Part shown: in pieces, positions 18,680 to 27,060 of the stretch | Layout: each line of letters starts with the position of its first letter | Position numbering within the stretch: position 1 is the first letter of the stretch | From: Actinomycetes bacterium | GTDB taxonomy: Bacteria; Actinomycetota; Thermoleophilia; Solirubrobacterales; Solirubrobacteraceae | Reading direction: 5' to 3' | Length of the DNA: 50,190 nucleotides | Assembly (NCBI GenBank): GCA_021820105.1 | Contig: JAKAED010000009.1 | Span: 1-50,190 of the forward strand | Translations under genes and position numbers: made by a program | Notes under the pieces: generated by a model | Told to the model about the DNA's origin: nothing | What the model saw: only the letters and a program-made list of their open reading frames with translations | Databases searched by the model: none

Positions 18680-19496
18680 CTCTGCCGCGCAGCCCGTTCA
18701 GTGCATCGACCACCTGAGGATCACTGTCGCGACCGTCAAGGTCGGCAAAGAACATGTAGCTCCCAAGGCCGGCCCGCAGCGGGCGCGACTCGATGCGGGT
18801 CAGGTTCACACCCCTGAAGGCCAGCTCGGAGAGGCAGCTGACCAGCCAGCCAGGGGATTCAGTCCCCTCACCCCAGAATACGATGGCGGTCTTCCAAGCA
18901 GCTTCCGGGGCGAGTTCCGTTCCAGGCACGCCGATCTGACCGCTGTCACGACTGAGCCAGACGAACCGTGTCTGGTTTCCGGAGACATCCTCGATTCCGG
19001 TTGCCAGCACGACGCATCCGTACAGTTCTGCCGCAAGGCGGGTACCGATCGCCGCCCAACGATGCCGAATCCGCTCGGACACGAGCCGCACGGCCTCAGC
19101 GGTTGAGCTCGACGTCATCACCCGGGCCTCGGGCATGTTGGCGCGAATGTATTCACGGCACTGAGCGGTCGCCTGCGGGTGTGAGATCACGACCTCGATC
19201 TGGTCAAGCGGTAGCGACTCCTGGGCGATCAGGCACTGCTCCACGGCGAGCACGGTCTCGCCGACGATCCTCACATCCTCCGCTTCAAAGACAAGCGCGT
19301 CGAGTGTTACGTTGACCGAGCCCTCCAGCGAGTTCTCGATCGGCACCACTGCCATCTCCACGGCTCCCCTGCTCACGGCCAGGACTGTGTCGTGGATGGT
19401 TTCAAGGGGCCGCAGCTCAAACTGCGGTGCTGACGGCGCGCTCAGCACCGCTGCCTGTGAGAAGGTCCCTTCCGGACCGAGGTAGCCGATTTTCAT
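18639..19496 (-). CDS. pheA: Prephenate dehydratase
   Basis: PheA converts prephenate to phenylpyruvate, the committed step to phenylalanine. The 285-aa product is the monofunctional form without chorismate mutase. It starts IGYLGPEGTFSQAA, has VVPIENSLEGSVNVTLDAL and ends the catalytic part with the TRFVWL strand (family TRF motif). The C-terminal ACT domain shows the phenylalanine-binding ESRP segment (LTRIESRPLRAGLGSYMFFADLDG), implying feedback inhibition. It starts 6 nt after the DUF4446 gene and overlaps the end of the GGDEF-EAL gene on the other strand. Confidence 0.95.
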   Translation of the reverse strand: MKIGYLGPEGTFSQAAVLSAPSAPQFELRPLETIHDTVLAVSRGAVEMAVVPIENSLEGSVNVTLDALVFEAEDVRIVGETVLAVEQCLIAQESLPLDQIEVVISHPQATAQCREYIRANMPEARVMTSSSTAEAVRLVSERIRHRWAAIGTRLAAELYGCVVLATGIEDVSGNQTRFVWLSRDSGQIGVPGTELAPEAAWKTAIVFWGEGTESPGWLVSCLSELAFRGVNLTRIESRPLRAGLGSYMFFADLDGRDSDPQVVDALNGLRGRVNVLRTLGSFPAA

Positions 19497-19502
19497 CGCG
19501 AC

Positions 19503-20042
19503 TCAGTTAGCCCCTGGCTGGTGCGGCGGATCGGTGCTCACGCGGGCGTCATCCTGCAGCGCCAGCCGCACCGCCTCGTTCTCCTCGGGGGACAACTCCA
19601 ACTCACCCTTCCCATGGCGAACCTGCTTTGCGTAGAGGCGGGCGGTGTCGCGGTGGTGGATCGAGGAGAGGACGATGCCCGACTGCCTGGAGTCCAGCAG
19701 CGCGATCGATGTGGACTGCCTCCCGGACATTTCGCCGTAGGCGTCATAGCGAACCAGCGCTCGGTGTGAGACGGCGCCATCCAGCCGCGCTTCGGCGTGA
19801 TCCATGCGCTGATCCAGCCGCGTGCCGAAGTCCTCCACGTACTGCGCCAACGACTCAAAGGACGACTGCAGGTGCGCGGCGTGTGCGACCAGATCGCGCG
19901 CGCCGTCGCCGAGTACTGCGCGCTGTGCTGCCCTGAGCTTGCGCAGGGCGATGGTGAGCCCGATTGACCAGCCGATAGACACCACGGCGACTGCCCCGGA
20001 TGCGAGCGCCACGATTCCGGCGGTGGTGTTCAAGTTGTCCAC
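19503..20042 (-). CDS. DUF4446 family membrane-anchored protein
   Basis: The 179-aa product has one N-terminal TM (about 6-32, IVALASGAVAVVSIGWSIGLTIAL) and a helical stretch about 40-85. The conserved DUF4446 segment follows: VRYDAYGEMSGRQSTSIALLD, GIVLSSIHHRDTARLYAKQV, and LSPEENEAVRLAL. The function of this Gram-positive family is unknown. The GTG start at 20042 lies 6 nt after TATATT, an excellent -10 box, and has no Shine-Dalgarno, so the message is probably leaderless. With pheA only 6 nt downstream the two likely form one transcript. Confidence 0.82.
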   Translation of the reverse strand: MDNLNTTAGIVALASGAVAVVSIGWSIGLTIALRKLRAAQRAVLGDGARDLVAHAAHLQSSFESLAQYVEDFGTRLDQRMDHAEARLDGAVSHRALVRYDAYGEMSGRQSTSIALLDSRQSGIVLSSIHHRDTARLYAKQVRHGKGELELSPEENEAVRLALQDDARVSTDPPHQPGAN

Positions 20043-20048
20043 GGGCCC

Positions 20049-20054
20049 AATATA
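20049..20054 (-). promoter_or_regulatory. -10 box of the DUF4446-pheA unit
   Basis: TATATT on the minus strand ends 6 nt before the GTG of the DUF4446 gene, so transcription should begin at or within a base or two of the start codon. It lies in the 33-nt spacer after the CARDB gene, which gives pheA a promoter independent of that gene. Confidence 0.55.
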
Positions 20055-20075
20055 AGACCAGCGGGTGGCGTGGCG

Positions 20076-21242
20076 TCAGTTGAACGTAACGCGGTAGGTC
20101 GCCTTGTTGTTCGCCACGTTGGTCTCCAGCGGAACGGCGCCGATCTTCGCGGTGACGGAGTAGGGGCCCGTGGGTGGCGTTCGAGGCAACGTCACCGTGC
20201 AGGTCGTGGTGCTTCCGCTTGCTATCTGAGGGATTGACGACGTACCGGTGTCGTTCGCTCCCTGGATCGAGACGGAGCAACTGACCGCGTTCTCCGCCGT
20301 CTGACCGCTGTTGGTGACGCTGAGCGTCCAGGTTGTGGCAGAGGCTGCGGACACTGAGTTGGTCTGCGACGAGCTGAGCTCCACGTTGCCGACCGTGACG
20401 TAGTTGAGCTGATCGCCGTGCACGAGGTTGGGTTGGGAGTTGTTGATGTTTGCCTGTGCCGTGGATACGTGCGCCCCAACCTTGGTGGCGATCCAGGTCG
20501 TGTTCAGCCAGCCGAGATCAGAGACCACCTGGCCCGGGTTGATCAGCTGCTGACCCGCGTTGGGCCCAACAGGGATGGCGGCCGCGCGCAGGGCCTTGGC
20601 CAGGTCTGGGGCCACCACCGTCTTGTAGAGCACATCCGACGCGTAGATCTCTGAAGAGCCCACCGAGATCTTGTAGATCGCGTCCTTGCTGGTGTTCGTG
20701 TTGGCTGCGCCCTGCACGTTGTGGGCGATCAAGGAGATGCCCTCCGCTCTCAGTTGCATCACATAGGCCAACCCGGTCTGGGCGGCCGCCATCTGGCTGG
20801 GTGGGTGGAGCGCTCGCGCCTGCAGGAGTTGTTGGTCGGCCTGCTGCACGTAGTAGGGGAGCTTCTGTGCTGCTCCGCTGAGGTTCCCGTTGCCAAGGCG
20901 TTTGAAGACGTTCTGCCCGGTCGCATCGGACTGGCCGATCAGCGTGTAGACGGTCGCGTTGTAGCTCTTCAGCGCCGCCGTGGTGGCGCTTGATTCACAG
21001 CCTTTGATCAGCAGGGCAACGGCCAGCACCACAACCACGACGGCACCGACCGCGATCAAGCGCCTGGTCTGGACCTCTGGTTGCTGGTGATTTCGCGGTC
21101 CGCGCGGCGGTCGGCGCGGCGGTCTACTGGGGCCACCCGGCGGCCGTCCAGAGCCGCCCGAGGTACGCAGCGCCCGGCGCGGACGCGTTGACGCCGGGCT
21201 GACACTTGGCGCGGGCTCATCGGCCTCGTCGAAGAACGACAA
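20076..21242 (-). CDS. Membrane-anchored CARDB-domain protein
   Basis: The 388-aa protein has a cytosolic Pro/Arg-rich N-terminus (1-60), one TM (about 62-80, IAVGAVVVVVLAVALLI) and an extracellular remainder. Residues 85-260 are helical (YYVQQADQQLLQARALHPP). The last 120 residues are an adhesion-like beta-sandwich: TWTLSVTNSGQTAENAVSCSV...GPYSVTAKIGAVPLETNVANNKATYRVTF, the CARDB pattern. The start is TTG with AAGGAG 12 nt upstream. The role is unknown; a cell-envelope function is inferred from topology. It diverges from the kinase gene. Confidence 0.75.
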   Translation of the reverse strand: MSFFDEADEPAPSVSPASTRPRRALRTSGGSGRPPGGPSRPPRRPPRGPRNHQQPEVQTRRLIAVGAVVVVVLAVALLIKGCESSATTAALKSYNATVYTLIGQSDATGQNVFKRLGNGNLSGAAQKLPYYVQQADQQLLQARALHPPSQMAAAQTGLAYVMQLRAEGISLIAHNVQGAANTNTSKDAIYKISVGSSEIYASDVLYKTVVAPDLAKALRAAAIPVGPNAGQQLINPGQVVSDLGWLNTTWIATKVGAHVSTAQANINNSQPNLVHGDQLNYVTVGNVELSSSQTNSVSAASATTWTLSVTNSGQTAENAVSCSVSIQGANDTGTSSIPQIASGSTTTCTVTLPRTPPTGPYSVTAKIGAVPLETNVANNKATYRVTFN

Positions 21243-21486
21243 CTGGGTTTCCTGCTCCTTGCGGGATCTTTATGAGACCCCCAGTAATAGCGGCTATCTC
21301 ATTCTGGCAGCAAGTTCGCAAGCGGCCATGCAGTCAAGCTCGCGAGCGGCAACTTCGCAGGGACTGGGGCGCCCGATCCGAACCACCTCTTACGTGCGAG
21401 CAAGCCAGCTTCCAACAATCCGCCGCCGCAGCGAGCCGGCGTCTGACCGTGCTGAGACCGTGGCCACCCGCAGGCAGCCCGAGGAC
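21243..21486. promoter_or_regulatory. Divergent CARDB/kinase spacer
   Basis: This 244-bp spacer separates the minus-strand CARDB gene and the plus-strand kinase cluster. The left end carries the AAGGAG of the CARDB gene, and the segment gatctttatgagaccc is locally AT-rich. The kinase reading frame stays open upstream to 21259, but that part has no kinase-family similarity. I see no clear -35/-10 pair. Confidence 0.35.
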
Positions 21487-23142
21487 ATGGCGGTCACCCG
21501 CGCTGACGTATCGGGTCCTAGCGGGGAGTCAGACTCGGCAGTCCGCGCCACCCTGGTACTCGATCGCTACCGCCTGATGCGCCGGCTGGGCAGCGGTGCC
21601 TTCGGGACCGTGTGGTCAGCCCGGGACGAGCGGCTGGAGCGGGATGTCGCCGTTAAGGTGCTTCCTCGTGAGCGGGTGATCCACGCCCGCTTCGAACGCG
21701 AGGCCCGAGCTGCAGCACGGTTGCAGCATCCAGCGATCGTGACGCTCTACGAGGCGGCGGTCGATGATGACGGCGCCTACCTTGTCTCCGAACTGGTCCG
21801 CGGCCGTACCCTGGACACGCTCCTGAGTCAGGGCAAGCTCTCAGACCGCGAGATTCTCGAGGTTGGTGTCTCGCTATGCGACGCCCTGGCGCACGCGCAC
21901 AGCCAGGGGGTGATTCATCGAGATGTCAAGCCCTCGAACGTGCTTGTGCCGAGCGGTGCCGCACGCTCGCCGGCGGCGGGGTTTGGTTCAGCCACAGGCG
22001 CCAGGGCGAAGCTCACCGACTTTGGTGTTGCGTACGTGGTCGGGGATGAGGCCCTGACGGAGGCCGGGGACGTTGTCGGAACGCTCGCCTACATGGCACC
22101 CGAGCAGGCCGACGGTCGCGACGTTGGCCCCGAGGCGGACCTCTATTCGTTGGCCCTGGTGTTGTACGAGGCGCTCACCGGCGTCAATCCCCAGCAGCAG
22201 CATGTCCGCCAGCGCGCGGCTCGGGTTCTGCCCCCGCTGCGTCGCCAGCGCCGCGACCTCGGGCGCACACTGGCGGCTGGCATCGACCTGGCGCTCCAGC
22301 CGCGGCCGCAGGCGCGCGGCAGTCTGCTCGATCTACGCGCCACGCTGGTGCGGTCACTCGGTGAAGCCGACGATACCCCGGGGGTCGTCGCTGGGGCCTG
22401 GGGAGCCGATGATGAGCACACCTGGGCTCGTGATGAGGTCGGCTCGCGGTGGCTCAAGAACCCGGACCAACCGCCAGTGCGGTCATGGCTACGCAGCTCT
22501 GGCAGCGACGCTCGTTCTGTCGGTGGCGCACCGTCCTGGCCCGGGCGCGCGCTGAACGCTGTCGGCGCTGGCGTGGGCGCCGCCTGGCTCTGCATCCAGT
22601 TCTGGCAACACCCTCCCGTACCTCCGGCCCTGGCTGGGCTGGCCGGCTCGGTGCTGGCGCTGCTGCTCCCGCTCGCCGGCTCGCTCCTGACCGCGCTGGC
22701 ATTGGGCGCGGTCTCGCTCGCGGCCGCCTTCCCGGCGGTGGTGGCGCTGCTGGGTGGAAGCTGGTGGCGACGAGGATTGGTCGCGGGGATTGGACTGGCT
22801 CTGTTGGTCGCGGTATCACGGATCGCTCGCCACAACCTCTACTGGCTACCCGCTCAGCTTCCTCCGGCGCATCTGCGGTCGCTGGCGCTGGTGGGCGTCT
22901 GGATGGTCGCCGCAGCGGTTCAGCCACTGCTGAGGACGCACCGCTTCCCGCTGCTTGACCTGATGATCTGCGTCCTCTGGTCGGTGGCTGCCGTCATGGC
23001 AACGGAGGCGGCCGGCGCGCGCCCCCTGGTGGGTGAGGTGCCCGGCGCCCTGCTGGGAACCCTCCTCGTCGCCTGGTGGCCACTGCTGCATTTCTTGGAC
23101 AAAACTCGCCAGACCGCACAGTTTTACGACGACGTTGCGTAG
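21487..23142 (+). CDS. Ser/Thr protein kinase with multi-TM C-terminal region
   Basis: The 551-aa protein (ATG 21487) has a complete Hanks-type kinase domain: glycine loop GSGAFGTVW, Lys57 in VAVKVL, HRD 144-146 (VIHRDVKPSNVLV), DFG 178-180 and MAPEQ. About 18 extra Gly/Ala-rich residues sit between the catalytic loop and DFG. After a linker, residues about 355-530 form roughly six TM helices (LAGLAGSVLALLLPLAGSLL, LVAGIGLALLVAV), and there is no PASTA or other extracellular sensor. It leads the fhaA-fhaB-pstP-ftsW-pbpA-pknB-ddl cluster, so cell-wall or division proteins are probable substrates. The exact start is uncertain because the frame is open for 76 more codons. Confidence 0.85.
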   Translation: MAVTRADVSGPSGESDSAVRATLVLDRYRLMRRLGSGAFGTVWSARDERLERDVAVKVLPRERVIHARFEREARAAARLQHPAIVTLYEAAVDDDGAYLVSELVRGRTLDTLLSQGKLSDREILEVGVSLCDALAHAHSQGVIHRDVKPSNVLVPSGAARSPAAGFGSATGARAKLTDFGVAYVVGDEALTEAGDVVGTLAYMAPEQADGRDVGPEADLYSLALVLYEALTGVNPQQQHVRQRAARVLPPLRRQRRDLGRTLAAGIDLALQPRPQARGSLLDLRATLVRSLGEADDTPGVVAGAWGADDEHTWARDEVGSRWLKNPDQPPVRSWLRSSGSDARSVGGAPSWPGRALNAVGAGVGAAWLCIQFWQHPPVPPALAGLAGSVLALLLPLAGSLLTALALGAVSLAAAFPAVVALLGGSWWRRGLVAGIGLALLVAVSRIARHNLYWLPAQLPPAHLRSLALVGVWMVAAAVQPLLRTHRFPLLDLMICVLWSVAAVMATEAAGARPLVGEVPGALLGTLLVAWWPLLHFLDKTRQTAQFYDDVA

Positions 23143-23201
23143 CATGAGTGGTTGGACAAGCAGGATCTTCTTCCCGCCATCGACCCAGGCCTGCAAACCA
23201 G

Positions 23202-23996
23202 ATGCCCGTTCTCAGGAGCCTCGAGAGCAAGATCGCCGGACTTGTGGAGGGCACGTTCAGTCGTGTCTTCCGCTCTGAGGTGCGCCCGGTCGAGATCGCA
23301 CGCAAGCTCGCGCGCGAGATGGAGGAGAACCAGTACAGCACGCTATCGCGCACCTACGTGCCCAATGAGTACCGCGTTTACCTTTCGGTCCGCGACCGCG
23401 ACCGCTTCAGCGCGTACGAAGATGCCCTGGCGGATGAGCTCGCCGGCTACCTGCTGGAACATGCACGACGCGAGCGTTTTGCGATGCTCTCGCGTCCGAT
23501 CATCGAATTCTCCACGGATCAGCGTCTGCACCTTGGCGAGTTCGGAATCGAGACCGGCGTCGTAACCCCGGATGACGAGCCGGAGCCGTTGCCAGGACTT
23601 GGGGGCGAGCCGGAACCGCAGGCACGCCCGGAGCCAGAACCCGTGGGACGCACCATGGTTTTCAGCGCGGCGCAGCGGATCGCAGAGCCGCTTGAACAGA
23701 GTCCCACCGCTCGTCCTCAGCGGGCGCTGCTGATCTACGGAGGGCGGCGGCTGATGGTGGGTGCGCGTGGTGCCACTCTGGGCCGCAGCCGAGAGTGTGA
23801 GATCGTGCTGGACGACCCAAACGCATCAAGGCGCCACGCGGAGCTGCGTCCCAGGGGCACAGGCTGGGTCCTCTCCGATCTCGGTTCCACGAACGGCACT
23901 CGGCTCAACGGCCGCACGCTGCACGCGCCGGAGGTGGTGCACCCCGGGGACGAGATCGAGGTCGGATCTTCCCTGATCACCTTTGAGCTCGAGTGA
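23202..23996 (+). CDS. fhaA: FhaA-like DUF3662 + FHA domain protein
   Basis: The 264-aa cytosolic protein has an N-terminal DUF3662 domain (LRSLESKIAGLVEGTFSRVF, VEIARKLAREMEENQ, VPNEYRVYLS). A Pro/Glu-rich linker (about 125-165) precedes a C-terminal FHA domain with the phosphothreonine-binding elements LGRSRECEIVLDD, SRRHAEL and LGSTNGTRLNG. Mycobacterial FhaA binds phosphorylated envelope proteins such as the MurJ pseudokinase region. The ATG at 23202 matches the family N-terminus; the ORF-track start 18 codons upstream does not. It precedes fhaB by 23 nt. Confidence 0.9.
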   Translation: MPVLRSLESKIAGLVEGTFSRVFRSEVRPVEIARKLAREMEENQYSTLSRTYVPNEYRVYLSVRDRDRFSAYEDALADELAGYLLEHARRERFAMLSRPIIEFSTDQRLHLGEFGIETGVVTPDDEPEPLPGLGGEPEPQARPEPEPVGRTMVFSAAQRIAEPLEQSPTARPQRALLIYGGRRLMVGARGATLGRSRECEIVLDDPNASRRHAELRPRGTGWVLSDLGSTNGTRLNGRTLHAPEVVHPGDEIEVGSSLITFELE

Positions 23997-24019
23997 GCAT
24001 CCACCTAACCTAGGCGCGA

Positions 24020-24505
24020 ATGCTCCAGCCTGTGTCAGTCGGACTCAAGTTCGGCTTCCTGATCGTCCTGTATCTCTTTCTGCTGTGGGTGGCGGCCAGT
24101 TCGCTGTTCGACCTTCGCCGTGGGTTGGGTGGTCGCGGCCGAGGCCAGGTTCCCGCAGGTGAGCCAACGGGGATCCACCAGACCGTTGACCCCCTGGCGC
24201 TCTTGGAGGGCGACTTTGAACCGAGGTTGGTGGTCGATCACGCCCTGGGGCACGATCCCGGAGTTGCCTACGATCTGATGGAGCCCGTTACCCTCGGCCG
24301 GGGCAGCGTCGAGCTGCGACTGGAAGATCCGTTTGCATCAACCCGCCACGCAATGATCACACGCCAGGGGAGAACAGTGGTGATCGAGGATCTGGGTTCC
24401 ACAAACGGCACCTACCTCAACGGCGAGCCACTCACGGGGCCGCAGCCCCTGCATGACGGTGATCAGATTCGCATCGGTGATTCGCAGTTCACCTACTACC
24501 AGTAA
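24020..24505 (+). CDS. fhaB: FhaB-like TM + FHA domain protein
   Basis: The 161-aa protein has one N-terminal TM (about 9-30, LKFGFLIVLYLFLLWVAASSLF), a short linker and an FHA domain with LGRGSVELRLEDP, STRHAMI and LGSTNGTYLNG. Mycobacterial FhaB (FipA) binds phosphorylated division proteins and is itself a substrate of PknA/PknB. It sits between fhaA and the phosphatase gene, which starts 9 nt after its stop, as in mycobacteria. Confidence 0.9.
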   Translation: MLQPVSVGLKFGFLIVLYLFLLWVAASSLFDLRRGLGGRGRGQVPAGEPTGIHQTVDPLALLEGDFEPRLVVDHALGHDPGVAYDLMEPVTLGRGSVELRLEDPFASTRHAMITRQGRTVVIEDLGSTNGTYLNGEPLTGPQPLHDGDQIRIGDSQFTYYQ

Positions 24506-24514
24506 CCACCACAG

Positions 24515-25729
24515 ATGCTGAGAGCAGCAGAGACGATCGTAAGAACGCACACCGGACGCCAGCGCCGTGGCAATGAGGATTCAAGCTACGCCGACGCTCA
24601 GGTGTTCGTGGTCGCCGATGGTATGGGCGGTGCTCAGGCCGGCGAGGTTGCCTCGCAGATGGTGGTGGACGCGTTTGCGGCCGGGCTGCCGCAGCAGGGC
24701 ACGCCCGAGGAGCGCCTGTCAGTGGTCGTGCAGCGGGCCAACCGAGAGATACACGCCCGCTCTCGCAGCGAGGCTGAGAGTGCCGGCATGGGGACGACCG
24801 TGACCGCGGCCTACCTCGACAGCGATGCGGTGGTGCTGGCGCACGTTGGCGACAGCCGAGCGTATCTGCTGCGCAACGGTGAGCTCTCACGCCTGACGGA
24901 GGACCACTCGCTGGTGGAGGAACTGCTGCGTGGGGGCAAGCTGACGGCTGAGGAGGCGCTCGAGCACCCCCAACGCTCCGTGATCACGCGTGCGCTCGGG
25001 ATCGAGCCGATCGTTGAAATCGACACGTGGACATATCCGCTGCTGCCGGGGGACATCGTGCTGCTCTGCAGTGATGGCCTCACCTCGATGATCTCGGAGC
25101 AGCAGGTTGAGGAGGTGCTGGTCAGGGCGCCTGATCTGTCCGCGGCCGGCGACGCACTGATCGATGCCGCCAACCAGGCCGGTGGGCGCGACAACATCAC
25201 CGTGGTCCTGTTCAGGGCTGAGTCGGCGACTGAGCAGGCGAACGACACGAACCTTGAGCAGCCGACGGTGATCAGCGCCGGGGCAGCTGTCACCGTGCAC
25301 GACCCGGCTGTTGAGGCCGCGCCGCGTCCGGTGCGACGCGCCCGGCTGCAGGGTCGCAGACCGCACATGCCCGCCGGTTTCGTGCGGCCGGCCGAACAGG
25401 AGCGGCACTTTGGCGTGCTCGGCAAGACCGTGGCCGCGCTGACGGCGGTTCTGGCGGTGCTCTTCATCTTCGGGGGCGCCGGCTACCTGGCCACTCGGCA
25501 GCTCTATTTCCTCGGCACCGATCGGCAGGGAACCGTCGTTATCTACCGCGGGCTCCCATACGTGCTTCCGTTGGGTATCCCGGCCTACGAAACCTTCTAT
25601 GTCTCGGGCGTGCCGGCGTCGACGATTCCGCTGGATCGCCGGGCCGCCCTGCTGAACCACACGATGCGCAATCAGGGCAGCGCGATCCACCTGATCAACC
25701 TGCTGGAGTTGGGTCAGATCAGAAAATGA
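24515..25729 (+). CDS. pstP: PP2C-type Ser/Thr phosphatase PstP
   Basis: PstP reverses the phosphorylation made by the Ser/Thr kinases. The 404-aa protein has the PP2C metal-binding motifs RRGNEDS, VVADGMGG (33-39), AHVGDSRAYL, LLCSDGLTSMI and GGRDNITVVLF. A basic linker precedes one TM (about 303-325), so the catalytic domain is cytosolic. The last 75 residues are extracellular. Its stop overlaps the ftsW/rodA start as ATGA. The order pstP-rodA-pbpA-pknB is that of the mycobacterial oriC cluster. Confidence 0.95.
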   Translation: MLRAAETIVRTHTGRQRRGNEDSSYADAQVFVVADGMGGAQAGEVASQMVVDAFAAGLPQQGTPEERLSVVVQRANREIHARSRSEAESAGMGTTVTAAYLDSDAVVLAHVGDSRAYLLRNGELSRLTEDHSLVEELLRGGKLTAEEALEHPQRSVITRALGIEPIVEIDTWTYPLLPGDIVLLCSDGLTSMISEQQVEEVLVRAPDLSAAGDALIDAANQAGGRDNITVVLFRAESATEQANDTNLEQPTVISAGAAVTVHDPAVEAAPRPVRRARLQGRRPHMPAGFVRPAEQERHFGVLGKTVAALTAVLAVLFIFGGAGYLATRQLYFLGTDRQGTVVIYRGLPYVLPLGIPAYETFYVSGVPASTIPLDRRAALLNHTMRNQGSAIHLINLLELGQIRK

Positions 25730-27060
25730 GAGCGCGCAACTGGGAGCTGTTCGGCCTGGTCCCGGCGGCACTGTTGGTCTCGGCCGGCTTTGCTGCGATC
25801 TACATCCAGCGCTCAAATCAGCTCTCGACCGTCTCGCTCGTCTATGGCGGGGTCTTCCTCGGGCTGTGTCTGGCCGGACACATCTTCATCCGCATCACCC
25901 TCCCGCACGCGGATCCGTTCATCTTCCCGCTGGTGGCCGTGCTGGCCTGTTTCGGGGTGGTGATGGTCTACCGCATTGACGGGGCGACGCTCGCGCGCCA
26001 GCAGGCGCAGTGGTTCGTCCTGGGCCTGGTGCTGTTCGCGGGCACTGTCCTGATCTTCCGGGATTACCGCAAGCTCGAGAACTACAGGTACCTGATCATG
26101 ATCGGTTCGGTCCTGCTCCTGCTGCTCCCACGGGTGCCGCATGTGGGCGTCTCCACGGGTGGCGCGTACCTGGCGATCCATCTCCCCGGCATCACCTTCC
26201 AGCCGACGGAGATCGCCAAGGTGGGTCTGGTCATCTTCCTCGCCTCCTATCTGCGGGATCACCGTCAGGCGCTGGCCTCGGGGCGCCGGATCCTCGGCTA
26301 CGCCATCCCGCCGCTCAAGCACCTGGGTCCCCTGCTTGTGCTCTGGGGCGCGGCCATGCTCGCCCTGATCGTGATCAAGGACATCGGTTCCTCACTGATG
26401 TTCTATGGGGCGCTGCTGGCGATTCTCTACGTGGCGACCGACCGGATCTCGTTTGTGATCGTCGGGCTGCTGCTGTTCGCGGGCGGAGCGTGGTACCTGG
26501 GAACCCACATCCAGCACATTGATGCGCGTGTCCTGGATTGGCTGCATCCCTTCAGCCCGAAGCTCTACAACGATCCGCTGGGCTCCTATCAGCTCGCAAA
26601 TGCACAGTTCGCCATGGCCGCCGGCGGTCTCTTCGGGCAGGGCTTTGGTCAGTCGTTGCTCGTTGTTCCGGGAACCCACAACCTCTTCATCCCGGTCCCG
26701 AGCACCGACATGATCTACGCGATCATCACCAGTGAGCTGGGCCTGTTCGGCGCTGCCGGACTGTTGCTCGTCTACCTGCTGTTCGTGGCTCGGGGTTTTA
26801 AAGCTGCGATGCTGGCGCGTGACTCGTTCTCAAAGCTCTTGGCGGTCGGCTTGTCCTCGGTCTTTGGGTTGCAGGTGTTTGTGATCGTCGGCGGCGTCAC
26901 CCGCGTGATCCCGCTCACCGGTGTGCCGCTCCCGTTCGTCTCCTACGGCGGGTCCTCGATCCTCGCGAACTTCGTACTGGTCGCGCTCATGCTGCTGGTT
27001 TCGGATCGTGCGCGTCGACCCACGATTCAGCCGCTGCGAAACATGGAGATGGTTCCGTGA
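25726..27060 (+). CDS. FtsW/RodA-family peptidoglycan glycosyltransferase (SEDS)
   Basis: SEDS proteins polymerise lipid II into glycan strands together with a class B PBP. The 444-aa protein has about ten to twelve TM helices and the family landmarks GAYLAIHLPGITFQPTEIAKVGLVIFLASYL, the Asp-containing DIGSSLMFYGALLAIL, and the last loop PLTGVPLPFVSYGGSSILANF. By position beside pbpA and pknB it is most like RodA of the mycobacterial cluster, but sequence alone does not let me separate RodA from FtsW. It overlaps both neighbours (ATGA with pstP, GTGA with pbpA), so all three are coupled. Confidence 0.93.
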   Translation: MRARNWELFGLVPAALLVSAGFAAIYIQRSNQLSTVSLVYGGVFLGLCLAGHIFIRITLPHADPFIFPLVAVLACFGVVMVYRIDGATLARQQAQWFVLGLVLFAGTVLIFRDYRKLENYRYLIMIGSVLLLLLPRVPHVGVSTGGAYLAIHLPGITFQPTEIAKVGLVIFLASYLRDHRQALASGRRILGYAIPPLKHLGPLLVLWGAAMLALIVIKDIGSSLMFYGALLAILYVATDRISFVIVGLLLFAGGAWYLGTHIQHIDARVLDWLHPFSPKLYNDPLGSYQLANAQFAMAAGGLFGQGFGQSLLVVPGTHNLFIPVPSTDMIYAIITSELGLFGAAGLLLVYLLFVARGFKAAMLARDSFSKLLAVGLSSVFGLQVFVIVGGVTRVIPLTGVPLPFVSYGGSSILANFVLVALMLLVSDRARRPTIQPLRNMEMVP

